This document shows positions 1 to 13,181 of a DNA stretch of 64,000 nucleotides, piece by piece. How positions within the stretch are numbered: the first letter of the stretch is position 1; each line of letters begins with the position of its first letter. The notes under the pieces were generated by a model that was not told where the DNA came from, made no database searches, and saw only the letters and a program-made list of their open reading frames with translations. The translations under genes and the position numbers were made by a program. This DNA is from Streptomyces sp. SAI-127 (GTDB lineage: Bacteria > Actinomycetota > Actinomycetes > Streptomycetales > Streptomycetaceae): positions 6,282,501 to 6,346,500 of the forward strand of contig NZ_JARXYJ010000001.1 of NCBI RefSeq assembly GCF_029894425.1. The letters are read 5' to 3'.

Positions 1-3092
<3,092 letters not shown>

Positions 3093-3164
3093 CATATTTG
3101 CTCGCGTCCACTGTGTTAGTTCTGAGGCAACGACCGTGTTGTGTTTCCGGTCTAACTTCATAGT

Positions 3165-3284
3165 GTTTCGGTGGTCATAGCGTGAGGGAAACGCCCGGTT
3201 ACATTCCGAACCCGGAAGCTAAGCCTTACAGCGCCGATGGTACTGCAGGGGGGACCCTGTGGGAGAGTAGGACACCGCCGAACC
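3165..3284 (+). rRNA. rrf: 5S ribosomal RNA
   Basis: A 120-nt sequence starting gtttcggtggtcatagcg and ending gacaccgccgaac, the standard actinobacterial 5S. The 5' and 3' arms (gtttcggtggt / gccgaac) pair as helix I. It sits about 72 nt after the 23S end and just before a strong terminator, the normal final position in an rRNA operon. Ends are set by family length and could be off by a base or two. Confidence 0.96.
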
Positions 3285-3294
3285 CCTTTTAGAC

Positions 3295-3328
3295 AGAAAG
3301 GCCCACACCTTATGGTGTGGGCCTTTCT
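3295..3328 (+). terminator. rRNA operon terminator
   Basis: Perfect 15-bp stem (3295-3309 with 3314-3328) closed by a ttat tetraloop, 10 nt after the 5S gene. There is no long U-tract, as is common in Streptomyces. Confidence 0.9.
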
Positions 3329-3350
3329 GCATTTCAAGTTCGGTTTCCTC

Positions 3351-3379
3351 AAGGGGGGGGCGCTTTGCGCCCCCCCCTT
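3351..3379. terminator. Second, G-run terminator between convergent units
   Basis: A 13-bp stem (3351-3363 with 3367-3379) built from a run of eight Gs plus CGC around a ttt loop, followed by tttt. It lies between the rRNA operon and the converging DUF58 gene and could stop transcription from either side. Confidence 0.75.
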
Positions 3380-3384
3380 TTCGT

Positions 3385-4694
3385 TTACAGGCGTCCTGCC
3401 GCCTTCAATGCCAGATACGCATCTGCCAGCGCTGGCGCCAGATCGTCCGGTGTCGCGTCGACGACAGTCACTCCATGGCGACGGAGTTGTTCCGCCGTGC
3501 GATCGCGTTCCGTCTGCGCCTGGGCAGCCGCTGCGGCCTCGTAGACCGCATCGGTGTTTCCGCGGGCCGTGGCCATGCGGGCGATATGGGGATCCCCCAC
3601 TGAGGCCAGAAGGACCGTGTGCCGTTGGGTGAGCTGAGGAAGGACGGGCAGCAGCCCCTCCTCGATCGGGGCGGCGTCGAGGCTGGTGAGCAGCACGATC
3701 AGGGAGCGGCGAGGGGCCGTACGCAGGGCTGTGGCTGTGAGGCCCCGGGCGTTCGTTTCGACGAGTTCGGGTTCGAGGGGTGCCATCGCGTCGACCAGGG
3801 AGGGGAGGAGGTCCTTGGCCGTTCGGCCTTGGACCAGGGCGCGTACTCGGCGGTCGTATGCGAGGAGGTCCACGCGATCGCCGGCGCGGGAGGCGAGGGC
3901 GGCCAGGAGCAGTGCCGCGTCCATGGAGGCGTCGAGCCTGGGGGCGTCGCCCACGCGGCCTGCCGAGGTGCGGCCGGTGTCGAGGACCACGAGGATGTGG
4001 CGGTCGCGTTCGGGGCGCCAGGTGCGTACGGCGACGGACGTCTGGCGGGCGGTGGCTCTCCAGTCGATGGAACGGGTGTCGTCGCCGGGGACGTACTCGC
4101 GCAGGCTGTCGAATTCCGTGCCTTCGCCGCGGGTGAGGACGCTGGTGCGGCCGTCGAGTTCACGCAGGCGGGCGAGCTTCGAGGGGAGGTGCTTGCGGCT
4201 GGTGAACGGGGGCAGGACGCGGACCGTCCAGGGGGCTCTGTGGGTGCCCTGGCGGGAGAAGAGACGGAGGGGGCCGTAGGAGCGGATCGTCACTCGGTCG
4301 GCCTGGCGGTCGCCGCGGCGGGTGGGGCGTAGACGAGTGGTGAGGCGTCGGCGTTCGCCGGCGGGGACGGTCAGCTGGTGGCGGGAGGCTTCCACTTCCG
4401 TGCCGGGCTGCCAGCTGCTGGGGGGCCAGGCGTCGCGCACGTGGGCGCGGAGGAGGCGGCCGGACGGGTTGGTGACCGTGAGGGTGACGTCGGCGGCCTC
4501 GCCCAGGCGGGCGGAGGTGTCACCGGAGCGGGCCAGGCCGAGGCGTCGTACGGGTGCCGCCAAGGCGAAGTCGCAGGCGCAGGCCACTGCCAGGGGGGCG
4601 TTGACGGCGAGGATGCCCGCCCAGCTGGGTTCCCAGATGCCGACAGGGAGGGAACCCAGGGCTGCGAGGAGTGCGGCGCGTCCGGTGAGGGCCA

Positions 4695-4695
<1 letters not shown>
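3385..4695 (-). CDS. DUF58 domain-containing protein
   Basis: A 436-residue membrane-associated protein. Two hydrophobic segments lie within residues 5-45, followed by an extracytoplasmic-like beta-rich stretch. The DUF58 core is centred near residues 195-245, with the family signature RxYxxGDxxxxIDWxxTAR and then a von Willebrand A-like strand (VVLDTGR). DUF58 proteins are partners of MoxR ATPases; the exact role in Streptomyces is not known. I chose the ATG at 4695 because it overlaps the moxR stop by one base; an upstream in-frame start would give only a low-complexity Arg/Pro extension that is a shadow of moxR. It is the last gene of a leftward five-gene operon. Confidence 0.9.
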
Positions 4696-5683
<988 letters not shown>

Positions 5684-5687
<4 letters not shown>

Positions 5688-6886
5688 GAACGGCGTACCT
5701 CTCTTTCGAGGGCGTCGAGTTGGTCGGCGAGGGAGATGAGGGCTGCGTCGTCGCCGGGCGGCGGGCCGAAGAGGAGGGAACGCAGGGACTGTCCGTCTCC
5801 GTCGCTGTGGAGATGGGCGGACAGGGCGGGAAGCAGTGCTTCGGGCGCGTGCGCCTGGGTGACGGGAACGCCCACGAGGGGGGCGAGGCGGGTGCGGGTG
5901 GTGGAGCGAAGAGCGGTGGCCGCGCGGTCGCGGGCGTTGGCTTTGCGGTAGAGGCGGGCGCGGCCTTCGACGGTTTCGGAGGCGCGGATCGCCACGGGGA
6001 GTTTCTCGGGCACGAGCGGGCCCAGTCGGCGTGCCCTCCACAGGGCGGCGAGTGCTGCCGCGAAGAAGAGCTGGAGTGTGCCCCACAGCCAGCCCGAGGG
6101 AAGCAGGTCGAAAAAGTCCTTCTCCTCGCCCGGGCCGGTGGCGGAGGAGTCGGAGAGCGAGGGGAGGTACCAGACCAGATGGGGGCGGGAGCCGAGGAGT
6201 TGGAGAGCGAGCGAGGCGTTGCCCTGCTCGTCGAGGGTGTCGTTGTAGAGGATGTCGGGCGCGCCGAGCACGACGGTGTCGCCGTCCCCGGAGGCCGCCG
6301 GGACGCGCACCAGGGTGGGCAGGCGCTCGCTGGGGTAGCACTCGTCGTAGCCGGGGTGTGTGACGGTGTAGCGGATGCCGCCTGTGTCGGCGGTGCCCGC
6401 GCGCTGGGCCGCCGGCAGGGCGCAGTCGGGGGAGAGCTTCGAGTCGAGGCTGGTGGCGGGGTCCGCGACGACGCCGGGGGCCAGCCGTTCCACGGACCAG
6501 CTGCTGGGGGCGACGAGGAGGGTGCGGCCGTCGGAGTCGGCGGTCGCGGAGTGCAGTTGGCTCTGCTGGCGGTGCGTCAGGAGGTCGGGTACGGCGATCA
6601 GGAGCGTGGTGTCGGGGCCGGCCGCGGCGCGTGCTTCGTCGAGTGTGGTGACCACTCGGGTGTCGACGCCTCGGTCGGCGAGGAGTTCGGCGACGGCGCG
6701 GCTGCCGTAGGGGTCGGCGGAGCGCGGGTCGAGGCTTCCGTGGCGTTCGGTGGAGCGGATCGCCGCGATCGCCACGGCCGCGACGAGGAGAAGCACGAGG
6801 GCGAGCACGACGCCTCGTGCGCGGGTCCACACCTGGCGGGCGGTGGGCGAGGCCGAGGTGGACGGGAGCGTGGCCTCGGTGGTCAT
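5684..6886 (-). CDS. DUF4350 domain-containing membrane protein
   Basis: A 400-residue protein with an N-terminal transmembrane helix (about residues 25-45). A DUF4350-like extracytoplasmic domain follows (SLDPRSADPYGSRAVAELL and the following 170 residues), then a second helix near residue 270-290 (LQLFFAAALAALW) and a cytoplasmic tail. The family recurs between MoxR and DUF4129 genes in actinobacteria, so a membrane complex built with those partners is likely (inference). Start ATG at 6886 overlaps the upstream stop as ATGA. No enzymatic motif is visible. Confidence 0.85.
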
Positions 6887-7623
6887 TCGGCGGCTCCCTG
6901 GCGGGCGTTGTGGGCCGCGTGGTTGCTCATGCTCGCCGCGAGCACCGGTTTGGTGCGTTCCAGGTCGCGGTCGAGTTCGGCGATGCGGTGGTACGACTGC
7001 TCGGTCGCGGCCCGGCCGCCGTACGTGACGTCGTCGAAGTCGCCGGCCGCTGAGCGCAGCCGGTCCGTGTGGGAGGGCAGGGCGCGGCCCGCTTCCGCGG
7101 CGGCCTCGTCCGCGGTGCGGCCGGGGCGGATGTCGAGGAGGGTGCGTTCCTCCAGGGAGCGGACGATGGCACGCATGCGTTCCTGGACGGCCTGGTTCCA
7201 GTGGCCCTGGGCGGCGTGTGCCTCGGCGGCCGCGCGATGGTCGGCGGCGCTGCGTGGGCGGTCGTCGAACAGAGTGGCGGAGGAGGCGGGATCGCGGCGC
7301 GGAGTGCCCAGGCGCCACCACAGCGCGCCGACGACCAGGAGGACGGCGGCGATGACGACGACGAGCCCGAGTGGTCCCCCTGGTGTCGCGGACGAGGCGG
7401 CGTTGAACAGCTTGTCGACCCAGTCCCAGAACGCGTTGAGGGCGCGCTGGAACCAGCTGGGGTCGTTCTCGTGGTACATGCGCTTGGACAGCTCGCGGCG
7501 GGCCGCCTCTCGCGCGGGGTCGCGCGGGATCGTCAGTGGCGGTTCGTCGGTGGACCGTGCCAGTGACAGCACGGATGTGTCGACGGCGCGCAGCATGGTG
7601 AGCACTCCCCCCGGCAGGTTCAC
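6883..7623 (-). CDS. DUF4129 domain-containing membrane protein
   Basis: A 246-residue protein with one clear membrane helix (LGLVVVIAAVLLVVGALWW, about residues 85-103). The DUF4129 domain covers roughly residues 135-215 and contains the family's RTADEAA and FDDVTYGG segments. DUF4129 is found in putative transglutaminase-associated and MoxR-linked membrane proteins. The start is a GTG at 7623, preceded by a GGGAG ribosome site 8 nt upstream and placed 4 nt after the stop of the upstream gene. A later ATG (residue 10) is the alternative start. Confidence 0.85.
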   Translation of the reverse strand: MNLPGGVLTMLRAVDTSVLSLARSTDEPPLTIPRDPAREAARRELSKRMYHENDPSWFQRALNAFWDWVDKLFNAASSATPGGPLGLVVVIAAVLLVVGALWWRLGTPRRDPASSATLFDDRPRSAADHRAAAEAHAAQGHWNQAVQERMRAIVRSLEERTLLDIRPGRTADEAAAEAGRALPSHTDRLRSAAGDFDDVTYGGRAATEQSYHRIAELDRDLERTKPVLAASMSNHAAHNARQGAAE

Positions 7624-7627
7624 CGCA

Positions 7628-8950
7628 TCAGCTCCCGGGAGTGGGGCCGGTGCCGTAGTCCTGTACGCCCGCTGCGCGGGCCAGTTCGAGGTCGAGGGCC
7701 TCGCGGCGGATGCGCTGGTCGATGTAGAGGAGCACGGTGACGCCCGCCGTGATCGGGAAGGTGATCATGGAGCCGATCACCGAGCCGATGCCGCTGATGA
7801 TGAGGAACGTCCAGCCGAGGTCGCCGGTGCCGTTGACGAAGCCGCCGACGCCCTCGCCGCTGAGCGCTGCGGCGAGGAAGGTGAAGGGGATGACGACGAT
7901 CGCCGCGATGATGTTCGCGATGATCCCGGCCAGCAGCTGAATGCCGAGGACTCGCCACCAGGAACCGCGCACCAGCTTCGTGGAGCGGCTCATCGACTTC
8001 ACGATGCTCTGCTTCTCCAGCATCAGCGCGGGCGAGGCCAGGGAGAAGCGGATCATCAGCCACAGCGCGACGACGCCGGCGCCGAGGACGCCCAGGACGA
8101 CGAGGGCGATACCGCCGCCGTTCGAGCCCGCGGCGGCCACGAGGATGCCGGGCAGTGCACCGACGGCGAGCACACCGAAGGTGATGAGCAGCAGCAGGAA
8201 GATCAGACCGAACAGCCTGGGTACCTGCGGGCGGGCCTCGCGCCAGGCCTCACCGGTGGTGACCGGCCTGCCGAGCACGGCCCGGCTGGTGACCGTTGTC
8301 AGCAGCGCGGTCGCGGCGACCGTGCCGATCAGGGAGATCAGGAAGACGACGGTGCTGCCGACCATGGTCTCGCCCAGGGCGCGGGTCAGCTCGTCGGCGC
8401 TGGCGCTGGGGTCGTTGAGGGCCTCGGTCCCCGCGCTGTCGTTCAGGACGAAGCCCTGGAGCAGGATGACGAGGACCTCGGTCACGACCGCGACGGTCAG
8501 CGAGATGCCGAGGACCGTGCGCCAGTAGGTGCGCATGGTGGAGACCGCGCCGTCGAGGATCTCGCCCACGCCGAGCGGGCGCAGGGGGATCACGCCGGGT
8601 TTGGCCGCGGGCGGGGGGCCGCCCCAGCCGCGGTAGGCGCCGCCCCAGCCCGGGGGAGGGCCGTAGCCTCCGGGCGGGCCGGCGGGGGGCTGGGACCCCC
8701 AGCCCGGGCCGGGCGGTGGGGGCGGAGGTGTCTGACCGGGAGCGGCGGGGCCTGTGGGGGCGGACCACTGACCGGGGGGCGGCTGTTCCTGGGACCACTT
8801 CGAGTCGGCGTCCTGCGGGTTGTCCTGCGGCTCTGGCGCGGGGTTCGCAGTCTCGGGCCGGATGGCGGGCTCGCCGGAATCGGACGTGCCGGGCTTGTGT
8901 CCGTCGGGCGGGGCGGATCCGGGCGAGGCCCAGCCCGGAGTGTCGTTCAT
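7628..8950 (-). CDS. Multi-pass membrane protein (DUF7847 / GDPD membrane-domain-like)
   Basis: A 440-residue protein. The first 120 residues are rich in Pro, Gly and Gln with several PPPGPGWG-like segments. After that come about six transmembrane helices in the layout of the membrane domain of glycerophosphoryl diester phosphodiesterases, but with no phosphodiesterase catalytic domain. It begins with RPLGVGEILDGAVSTMR, a hallmark of this actinobacterial membrane family. It is the first gene of the leftward operon leading to MoxR and DUF58, and it is divergent from mtnA. Function unknown; a scaffold for the downstream proteins is only a guess. Confidence 0.85.
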   Translation of the reverse strand: MNDTPGWASPGSAPPDGHKPGTSDSGEPAIRPETANPAPEPQDNPQDADSKWSQEQPPPGQWSAPTGPAAPGQTPPPPPPGPGWGSQPPAGPPGGYGPPPGWGGAYRGWGGPPPAAKPGVIPLRPLGVGEILDGAVSTMRTYWRTVLGISLTVAVVTEVLVILLQGFVLNDSAGTEALNDPSASADELTRALGETMVGSTVVFLISLIGTVAATALLTTVTSRAVLGRPVTTGEAWREARPQVPRLFGLIFLLLLITFGVLAVGALPGILVAAAGSNGGGIALVVLGVLGAGVVALWLMIRFSLASPALMLEKQSIVKSMSRSTKLVRGSWWRVLGIQLLAGIIANIIAAIVVIPFTFLAAALSGEGVGGFVNGTGDLGWTFLIISGIGSVIGSMITFPITAGVTVLLYIDQRIRREALDLELARAAGVQDYGTGPTPGS

Positions 8951-9090
8951 CGTCGCTCCTTCACGATGCCCGTCCGCGGTCGCGGCGGCAGGTTGGCAGC
9001 CATCGTGCCATGGGGTGGTCGGCGAATGACCAGCCGCGGTATGGGCTGCGCACCTTCAATACTCCGGCGCACAAGGGGCAGACTGATCGC

Positions 9091-10239
9091 ATGGCTGATC
9101 AGTACGCGCAAACCGGCGAGGACAGCAAGCCCACCGAGATTCCGGCAATCCGCTGGGAGGAGCCACCCGAAGGCCCCGTCCTGGTGCTTCTCGACCAGAC
9201 GAGGCTGCCGGCCGAGGAGGTCGAACTGGTCTGTACTGACGCGTCCGCGCTGGTGGAGGCGATCCGTTCGCTCTCCGTGCGCGGGGCGCCGTTGCTCGGC
9301 ATCGCGGGGGCGTACGGGGTCGCGCTCGCCGCCGCGCGCGGGTTCGATGTGGACGAGGCGGCGGCCGTGCTGGCGGGCGCGCGTCCGACCGCGGTGAATC
9401 TCGCCGTCGGGGTGCGCAGAGCCGAGGCCGCGTACCGGGCCGAGCTCGCCAAGAGCGGTGACCAGGAGCTGGCGGCCGGGGCTGCGCTGGCGGCGGCGCG
9501 CAGGCTGCACCGGGAGGATGCGGCGGCCAGTGCCGCGATGGCCGAGCGTGGGCTGGCACTCCTGGACGAACTGCTGCCGGGCGGCGGGCACCGGATCCTG
9601 ACGCACTGCAACACCGGTGCGCTGGTGTCGGGCGGCGAGGGGACGGCGTTCGCGGTGGCGCTCGCGGCTCACCGGGTGGGGCGGCTGCGGCGGTTGTGGG
9701 TGGACGAGACGCGTCCGCTGCTCCAGGGTGCCCGGCTGACGGCGTACGAGGCGGCGCGCAGCGGGATGGCGTACACCTTGCTGACCGACAACGCGGCGGG
9801 CTCGCTGTTCGCGGCCGGGGAGGTGGACGCGGTACTGATCGGGGCCGACCGGATCGCCGCCGACGGGTCGGTGGCGAACAAGGTGGGGAGCTATCCGCTC
9901 GCGGTGCTCGCGCGGTACCACCATGTGCCGTTCATCGTGGTGGCGCCGGTGACCACGGTTGATCCGGACACGCCCGACGGGGCGTCGATCGAGGTGGAGC
10001 AGCGGGCCGGGCACGAGGTGACCGAGATCGCGGCGCCCCAGGCGCCGGTGGCGGGAGTCGAGGCGGGCGGTGGGATTCCGGTGGCGCCGCTGGGGACCCA
10101 GGCGTACAACCCGGCGTTCGATGTGACGCCGCCCGAGCTGGTGACGGCGATCGTCACGGAGGAGGGCGTGGTGTCGCCGGTGACGGCCGAGGCTCTTGCC
10201 GAGCTGTGTGCAAGGTCCCCGGAGGTGACGACCGGCTGA
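9091..10239 (+). CDS. mtnA: S-methyl-5-thioribose-1-phosphate isomerase
   Basis: A 382-residue enzyme of methionine salvage that converts methylthioribose-1-phosphate to methylthioribulose-1-phosphate in the cytoplasm. Family signatures are all present: SVRGAPLLGIAGAYG for phosphate binding, the catalytic Cys173 in THCNTGAL, and Asp253 in GADRI. A C-terminal NPAFDVTPPELV segment is typical. The N-terminal 15 residues are polar and not conserved in the family; the ATG at 9091 is the first sensible start. The protein is also homologous to eIF2B-like subunits, but the Cys/Asp pair supports the isomerase call. It ends about 155 nt before mtrA and is probably separately transcribed. Confidence 0.93.
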   Translation: MADQYAQTGEDSKPTEIPAIRWEEPPEGPVLVLLDQTRLPAEEVELVCTDASALVEAIRSLSVRGAPLLGIAGAYGVALAAARGFDVDEAAAVLAGARPTAVNLAVGVRRAEAAYRAELAKSGDQELAAGAALAAARRLHREDAAASAAMAERGLALLDELLPGGGHRILTHCNTGALVSGGEGTAFAVALAAHRVGRLRRLWVDETRPLLQGARLTAYEAARSGMAYTLLTDNAAGSLFAAGEVDAVLIGADRIAADGSVANKVGSYPLAVLARYHHVPFIVVAPVTTVDPDTPDGASIEVEQRAGHEVTEIAAPQAPVAGVEAGGGIPVAPLGTQAYNPAFDVTPPELVTAIVTEEGVVSPVTAEALAELCARSPEVTTG

Positions 10240-10340
10240 TCCGGGTGTAGTGGCCACGTATTCCGCCTGAATCCACGGCGACCTCAGCTGCGGCGGTCGA
10301 GGCAGACAGTGATGGTCCAGTACGACTAAGGTCACTGGTC

Positions 10341-10372
10341 GGTGAGCTGTCTCACCACTGCCTTCACCACTG
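10341..10372 (+). promoter_or_regulatory. Dyad plus direct repeats upstream of mtrA
   Basis: A perfect inverted repeat, GGTGAG-ctgt-CTCACC (10341-10356), overlaps two direct copies of TCACCACTG (10352-10360 and 10364-10372) spaced 12 bp apart, ending 24 nt before the mtrA start. The arrangement suggests an operator, possibly for autoregulation, but it does not match the GTAAC-type MtrA boxes I know. Confidence 0.4.
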
Positions 10373-10396
10373 TTATGAGAATGGGATGATGTCTTT

Positions 10397-11074
10397 ATGA
10401 AGGGACGAGTCCTTGTCGTCGACGACGACACCGCACTTGCCGAGATGCTGGGCATTGTGCTGCGTGGTGAAGGTTTTGAGCCGTCTTTCGTAGCCGACGG
10501 TGACAAGGCGCTGGCCGCGTTCCGTGAGGCCAAGCCGGATCTGGTGCTGCTGGATCTGATGCTGCCCGGGCGGGACGGCATCGAGGTGTGCCGCCTGATC
10601 AGGGCGGAGTCCGGCGTGCCGATCGTGATGCTCACGGCGAAGAGCGACACCGTCGATGTGGTCGTGGGCCTGGAGTCCGGTGCCGACGACTACATCGTGA
10701 AGCCGTTCAAGCCGAAGGAGCTCGTGGCCCGGATCCGGGCGCGGCTTCGGAGGTCGGAGGAGCCGGCTCCCGAGCAGCTCGCCATCGGTGACCTGGTCAT
10801 CGACGTGGCCGGGCACTCCGTGAAGCGGGACGGGCAGTCGATCGCGTTGACGCCGCTGGAGTTCGACCTGCTGGTCGCGCTCGCGCGCAAGCCGTGGCAG
10901 GTGTTCACGCGTGAGGTGCTCCTCGAGCAGGTGTGGGGCTACCGGCACGCCGCCGACACCCGGCTCGTCAATGTGCATGTGCAGCGGCTGCGCTCCAAGG
11001 TCGAGAAGGACCCGGAGCGGCCGGAGATCGTGGTGACCGTCCGTGGTGTGGGTTACAAGGCAGGGCCCAGCTGA
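10397..11074 (+). CDS. mtrA: Response regulator MtrA
   Basis: A 225-residue OmpR/PhoB-family regulator. The receiver domain (residues 1-115) has the acidic pocket D9/D10/D11, phospho-acceptor Asp53 in VLLDLMLPG, and Lys in IVKPFKP. The C-terminal winged helix (130-222) contains LTPLEFDLLVAL and the recognition region RLVNVHVQRLRSKVE. MtrA is the conserved actinobacterial regulator of cell-wall, division and developmental genes, paired with MtrB. The mtrB start follows the mtrA stop after a single base, and lpqB overlaps mtrB, giving the classic three-gene operon. No strong Shine-Dalgarno precedes the ATG. Confidence 0.97.
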   Translation: MKGRVLVVDDDTALAEMLGIVLRGEGFEPSFVADGDKALAAFREAKPDLVLLDLMLPGRDGIEVCRLIRAESGVPIVMLTAKSDTVDVVVGLESGADDYIVKPFKPKELVARIRARLRRSEEPAPEQLAIGDLVIDVAGHSVKRDGQSIALTPLEFDLLVALARKPWQVFTREVLLEQVWGYRHAADTRLVNVHVQRLRSKVEKDPERPEIVVTVRGVGYKAGPS

Positions 11075-11075
11075 C

Positions 11076-13181
11076 ATGTCCGGAGACAGTGCTGCTTCGT
11101 CGCCCGGACGGACCGGGGCGGCTGCGGGGCGGCCTGTCGGGCGGAAGTCGGCGGGTTCCCGCTGGGGACGTTTCGTCGAGATCGGTCTGCTTCAGGGTGG
11201 AGTCCAGGGCAGCCCGGTCCTCAGGCTCTTCATGCGCTGGGTGCGCCGGCCGCTGCTGCCCGTGATGCGGCTGTGGCGGCGCAACATCCAGCTCAAGGTC
11301 GTCGCCACGACCCTGCTGATGTCGCTCGGTGTGGTGCTTCTGCTGGGCTTCGTCGTCATCGGGCAGGTGCGCAACGGGCTCCTCGACGCCAAGGTCAAGG
11401 CGTCGCAGAGCCAGGCCACCGGAGGGTTCGCGGTGGCCAAGCAGAAGGCGGACGAGGCCGGTGCCGGGACCGACGAGGCGGCCCCCGCGGAGGGTCAGTC
11501 CGATCAGTTCGTCATCGAGTGGATGAGTAATCTCGTCTACTCGCTCTCCAGCGGTGGTCAGGGCGCCTTCGACGTGGTGAGCCTGCCCGTGGGCGGCGAC
11601 AGCGGGAGCGGGCGCGGGCCGCGTGCCTCGGGCGACGTCGACCCGACGGCCAGCGTCCCCGAGGCACTGCGCGAGAAGATCGACGAGAGCACCTCGGCCG
11701 CCCAGAGCTACACCCGCATCGTCTACGACCCCTATCAAAGTCCCCAGCCGGCCCTGGTCATCGGCAAGCAGGTCAACGACCCCAACGGCGATCCGTACCA
11801 GCTGTACTACCTCTTCCCGCTCACTCAGGAGGAGAAGTCGCTCAGCCTGGTCAAGGGCACCCTGGCGACCGCCGGGCTCTTCGTCGTCGTACTCCTCGGC
11901 GCGATCGCCTGGCTGGTGGTGCGGCAGGTCGTCACGCCGGTGCGGATGGCCGCCGGGATCGCGGAGCGGCTGTCCGCCGGTCGGCTCCAGGAGCGGATGA
12001 AGGTCACCGGTGAGGACGACATCGCGCGGCTCGGTGAGGCCTTCAACAAGATGGCGCAGAACCTTCAGCTGAAGATCCAGCAGCTGGAGGACCTGTCGCG
12101 GATGCAGCGGCGGTTCGTGTCGGACGTGTCGCACGAGCTGCGGACGCCGCTGACGACCGTACGGATGGCCGCCGACGTCATCCATGACGCCCGCGAGGAC
12201 TTCGATCCGATGACCGCGAGGTCGGCCGAGTTGCTCGCCGACCAGTTGGACCGGTTCGAGACGCTGCTCGCGGACCTGCTGGAGATCAGCCGCTTCGATG
12301 CGGGCGCGGCGGCGCTGGAGGCGGAGCCGATAGACCTCAGGGAGGTCGTACGGCGAGTGGTCGGCGGGGCCGCGCCACTTGCCGAACGCAAGGGCACCAC
12401 GGTCCGGATCGTGGGCGACCAGCAGCCCGTCGTCGCCGAGGCCGACGCCCGGCGCGTGGAGCGGGTGCTGCGCAATCTCGTCGTCAACGCCGTCGAGCAC
12501 GGTGAGGGCAAGGACGTCGTGGTCAAGCTGGCTTCGGCGGGCGGGGCGGTCGCGATCGCGGTGCGCGACTACGGAGTCGGGCTCAAGCCCGGCGAGGCCA
12601 CGCGCGTGTTCAGCCGTTTCTGGCGGGCCGACCCGGCACGCGCGCGTACCACCGGCGGTACGGGACTGGGGCTGTCCATCGCCCTGGAGGACGCACGGTT
12701 GCACGGCGGCTGGCTGCAGGCGTGGGGCGAGCCGGGCGGCGGTTCGCAGTTCCGGCTGACGTTGCCGAGGACGGCCGACGAGCCGCTGCGGGGCTCGCCG
12801 ATACCGCTCGAGCCCAAGGACTCTCGCCGCAATCGTGGACTCAATGACGCCGGTCTGCCGCGTGGGGGCGGCGAAAAGGCGGCCACCGTGCCGGTTCAGC
12901 CGACGGGTGACCAGGTGAGCTCGCGGGATCCGATAGCGCCCAGGTCGGCCTCTGTGACACCCATGGCCGATCCGACGGCGCTGCCCGGCAACGGTGCGCG
13001 CGTGGTGCCCCGGCCGACGTCCGGTGCGCCACGGCCGGACAGCACTTCTGCCGGGGACAGGCCCGGCGGGGAGACCGTGAGCCGCCCGGACGCCGGGTCG
13101 CAGGAGTCGCACGAACAGCAGGACTCGTACGGACAGCAGGAGTCGTACGGACAGCAGGGGGAGGCATTCCGTGGACGCTGA
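11076..13181 (+). CDS. mtrB: Sensor histidine kinase MtrB
   Basis: A 701-residue membrane sensor kinase. Two transmembrane helices (about residues 75-98 and 262-285) flank an extracytoplasmic sensing domain. Next come a HAMP linker, the HisKA dimer with phospho-acceptor His353 (SDVSHELRTPLTTVRM), and an HATPase domain with the N-box NLVVNAVEHG, DYGVGL and GGTGLGLSI. After about residue 570 there is a long disordered tail, Pro/Arg/Ser-rich, ending in a Gln-rich hexapeptide repeat. It starts one base after mtrA and its end overlaps lpqB by 11 bp. In other actinobacteria LpqB modulates MtrB, which fits the coupling. Confidence 0.96.
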   Translation: MSGDSAASSPGRTGAAAGRPVGRKSAGSRWGRFVEIGLLQGGVQGSPVLRLFMRWVRRPLLPVMRLWRRNIQLKVVATTLLMSLGVVLLLGFVVIGQVRNGLLDAKVKASQSQATGGFAVAKQKADEAGAGTDEAAPAEGQSDQFVIEWMSNLVYSLSSGGQGAFDVVSLPVGGDSGSGRGPRASGDVDPTASVPEALREKIDESTSAAQSYTRIVYDPYQSPQPALVIGKQVNDPNGDPYQLYYLFPLTQEEKSLSLVKGTLATAGLFVVVLLGAIAWLVVRQVVTPVRMAAGIAERLSAGRLQERMKVTGEDDIARLGEAFNKMAQNLQLKIQQLEDLSRMQRRFVSDVSHELRTPLTTVRMAADVIHDAREDFDPMTARSAELLADQLDRFETLLADLLEISRFDAGAAALEAEPIDLREVVRRVVGGAAPLAERKGTTVRIVGDQQPVVAEADARRVERVLRNLVVNAVEHGEGKDVVVKLASAGGAVAIAVRDYGVGLKPGEATRVFSRFWRADPARARTTGGTGLGLSIALEDARLHGGWLQAWGEPGGGSQFRLTLPRTADEPLRGSPIPLEPKDSRRNRGLNDAGLPRGGGEKAATVPVQPTGDQVSSRDPIAPRSASVTPMADPTALPGNGARVVPRPTSGAPRPDSTSAGDRPGGETVSRPDAGSQESHEQQDSYGQQESYGQQGEAFRGR
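13104..13157 (+). repeat. Three 18-bp tandem units in the mtrB tail
   Basis: Three adjacent 18-bp units (13104-13121, 13122-13139, 13140-13157) encode ESHEQQ, DSYGQQ and ESYGQQ. The last two units differ at a single base. This is a short coding tandem repeat likely to vary in copy number. Confidence 0.8.

Noticed and set aside
5720..9397. A 1225-residue rightward frame across the MoxR operon
   Set aside because: It is the mirror of four well-supported leftward genes and has Gly/Ala/Arg-rich composition without domains.
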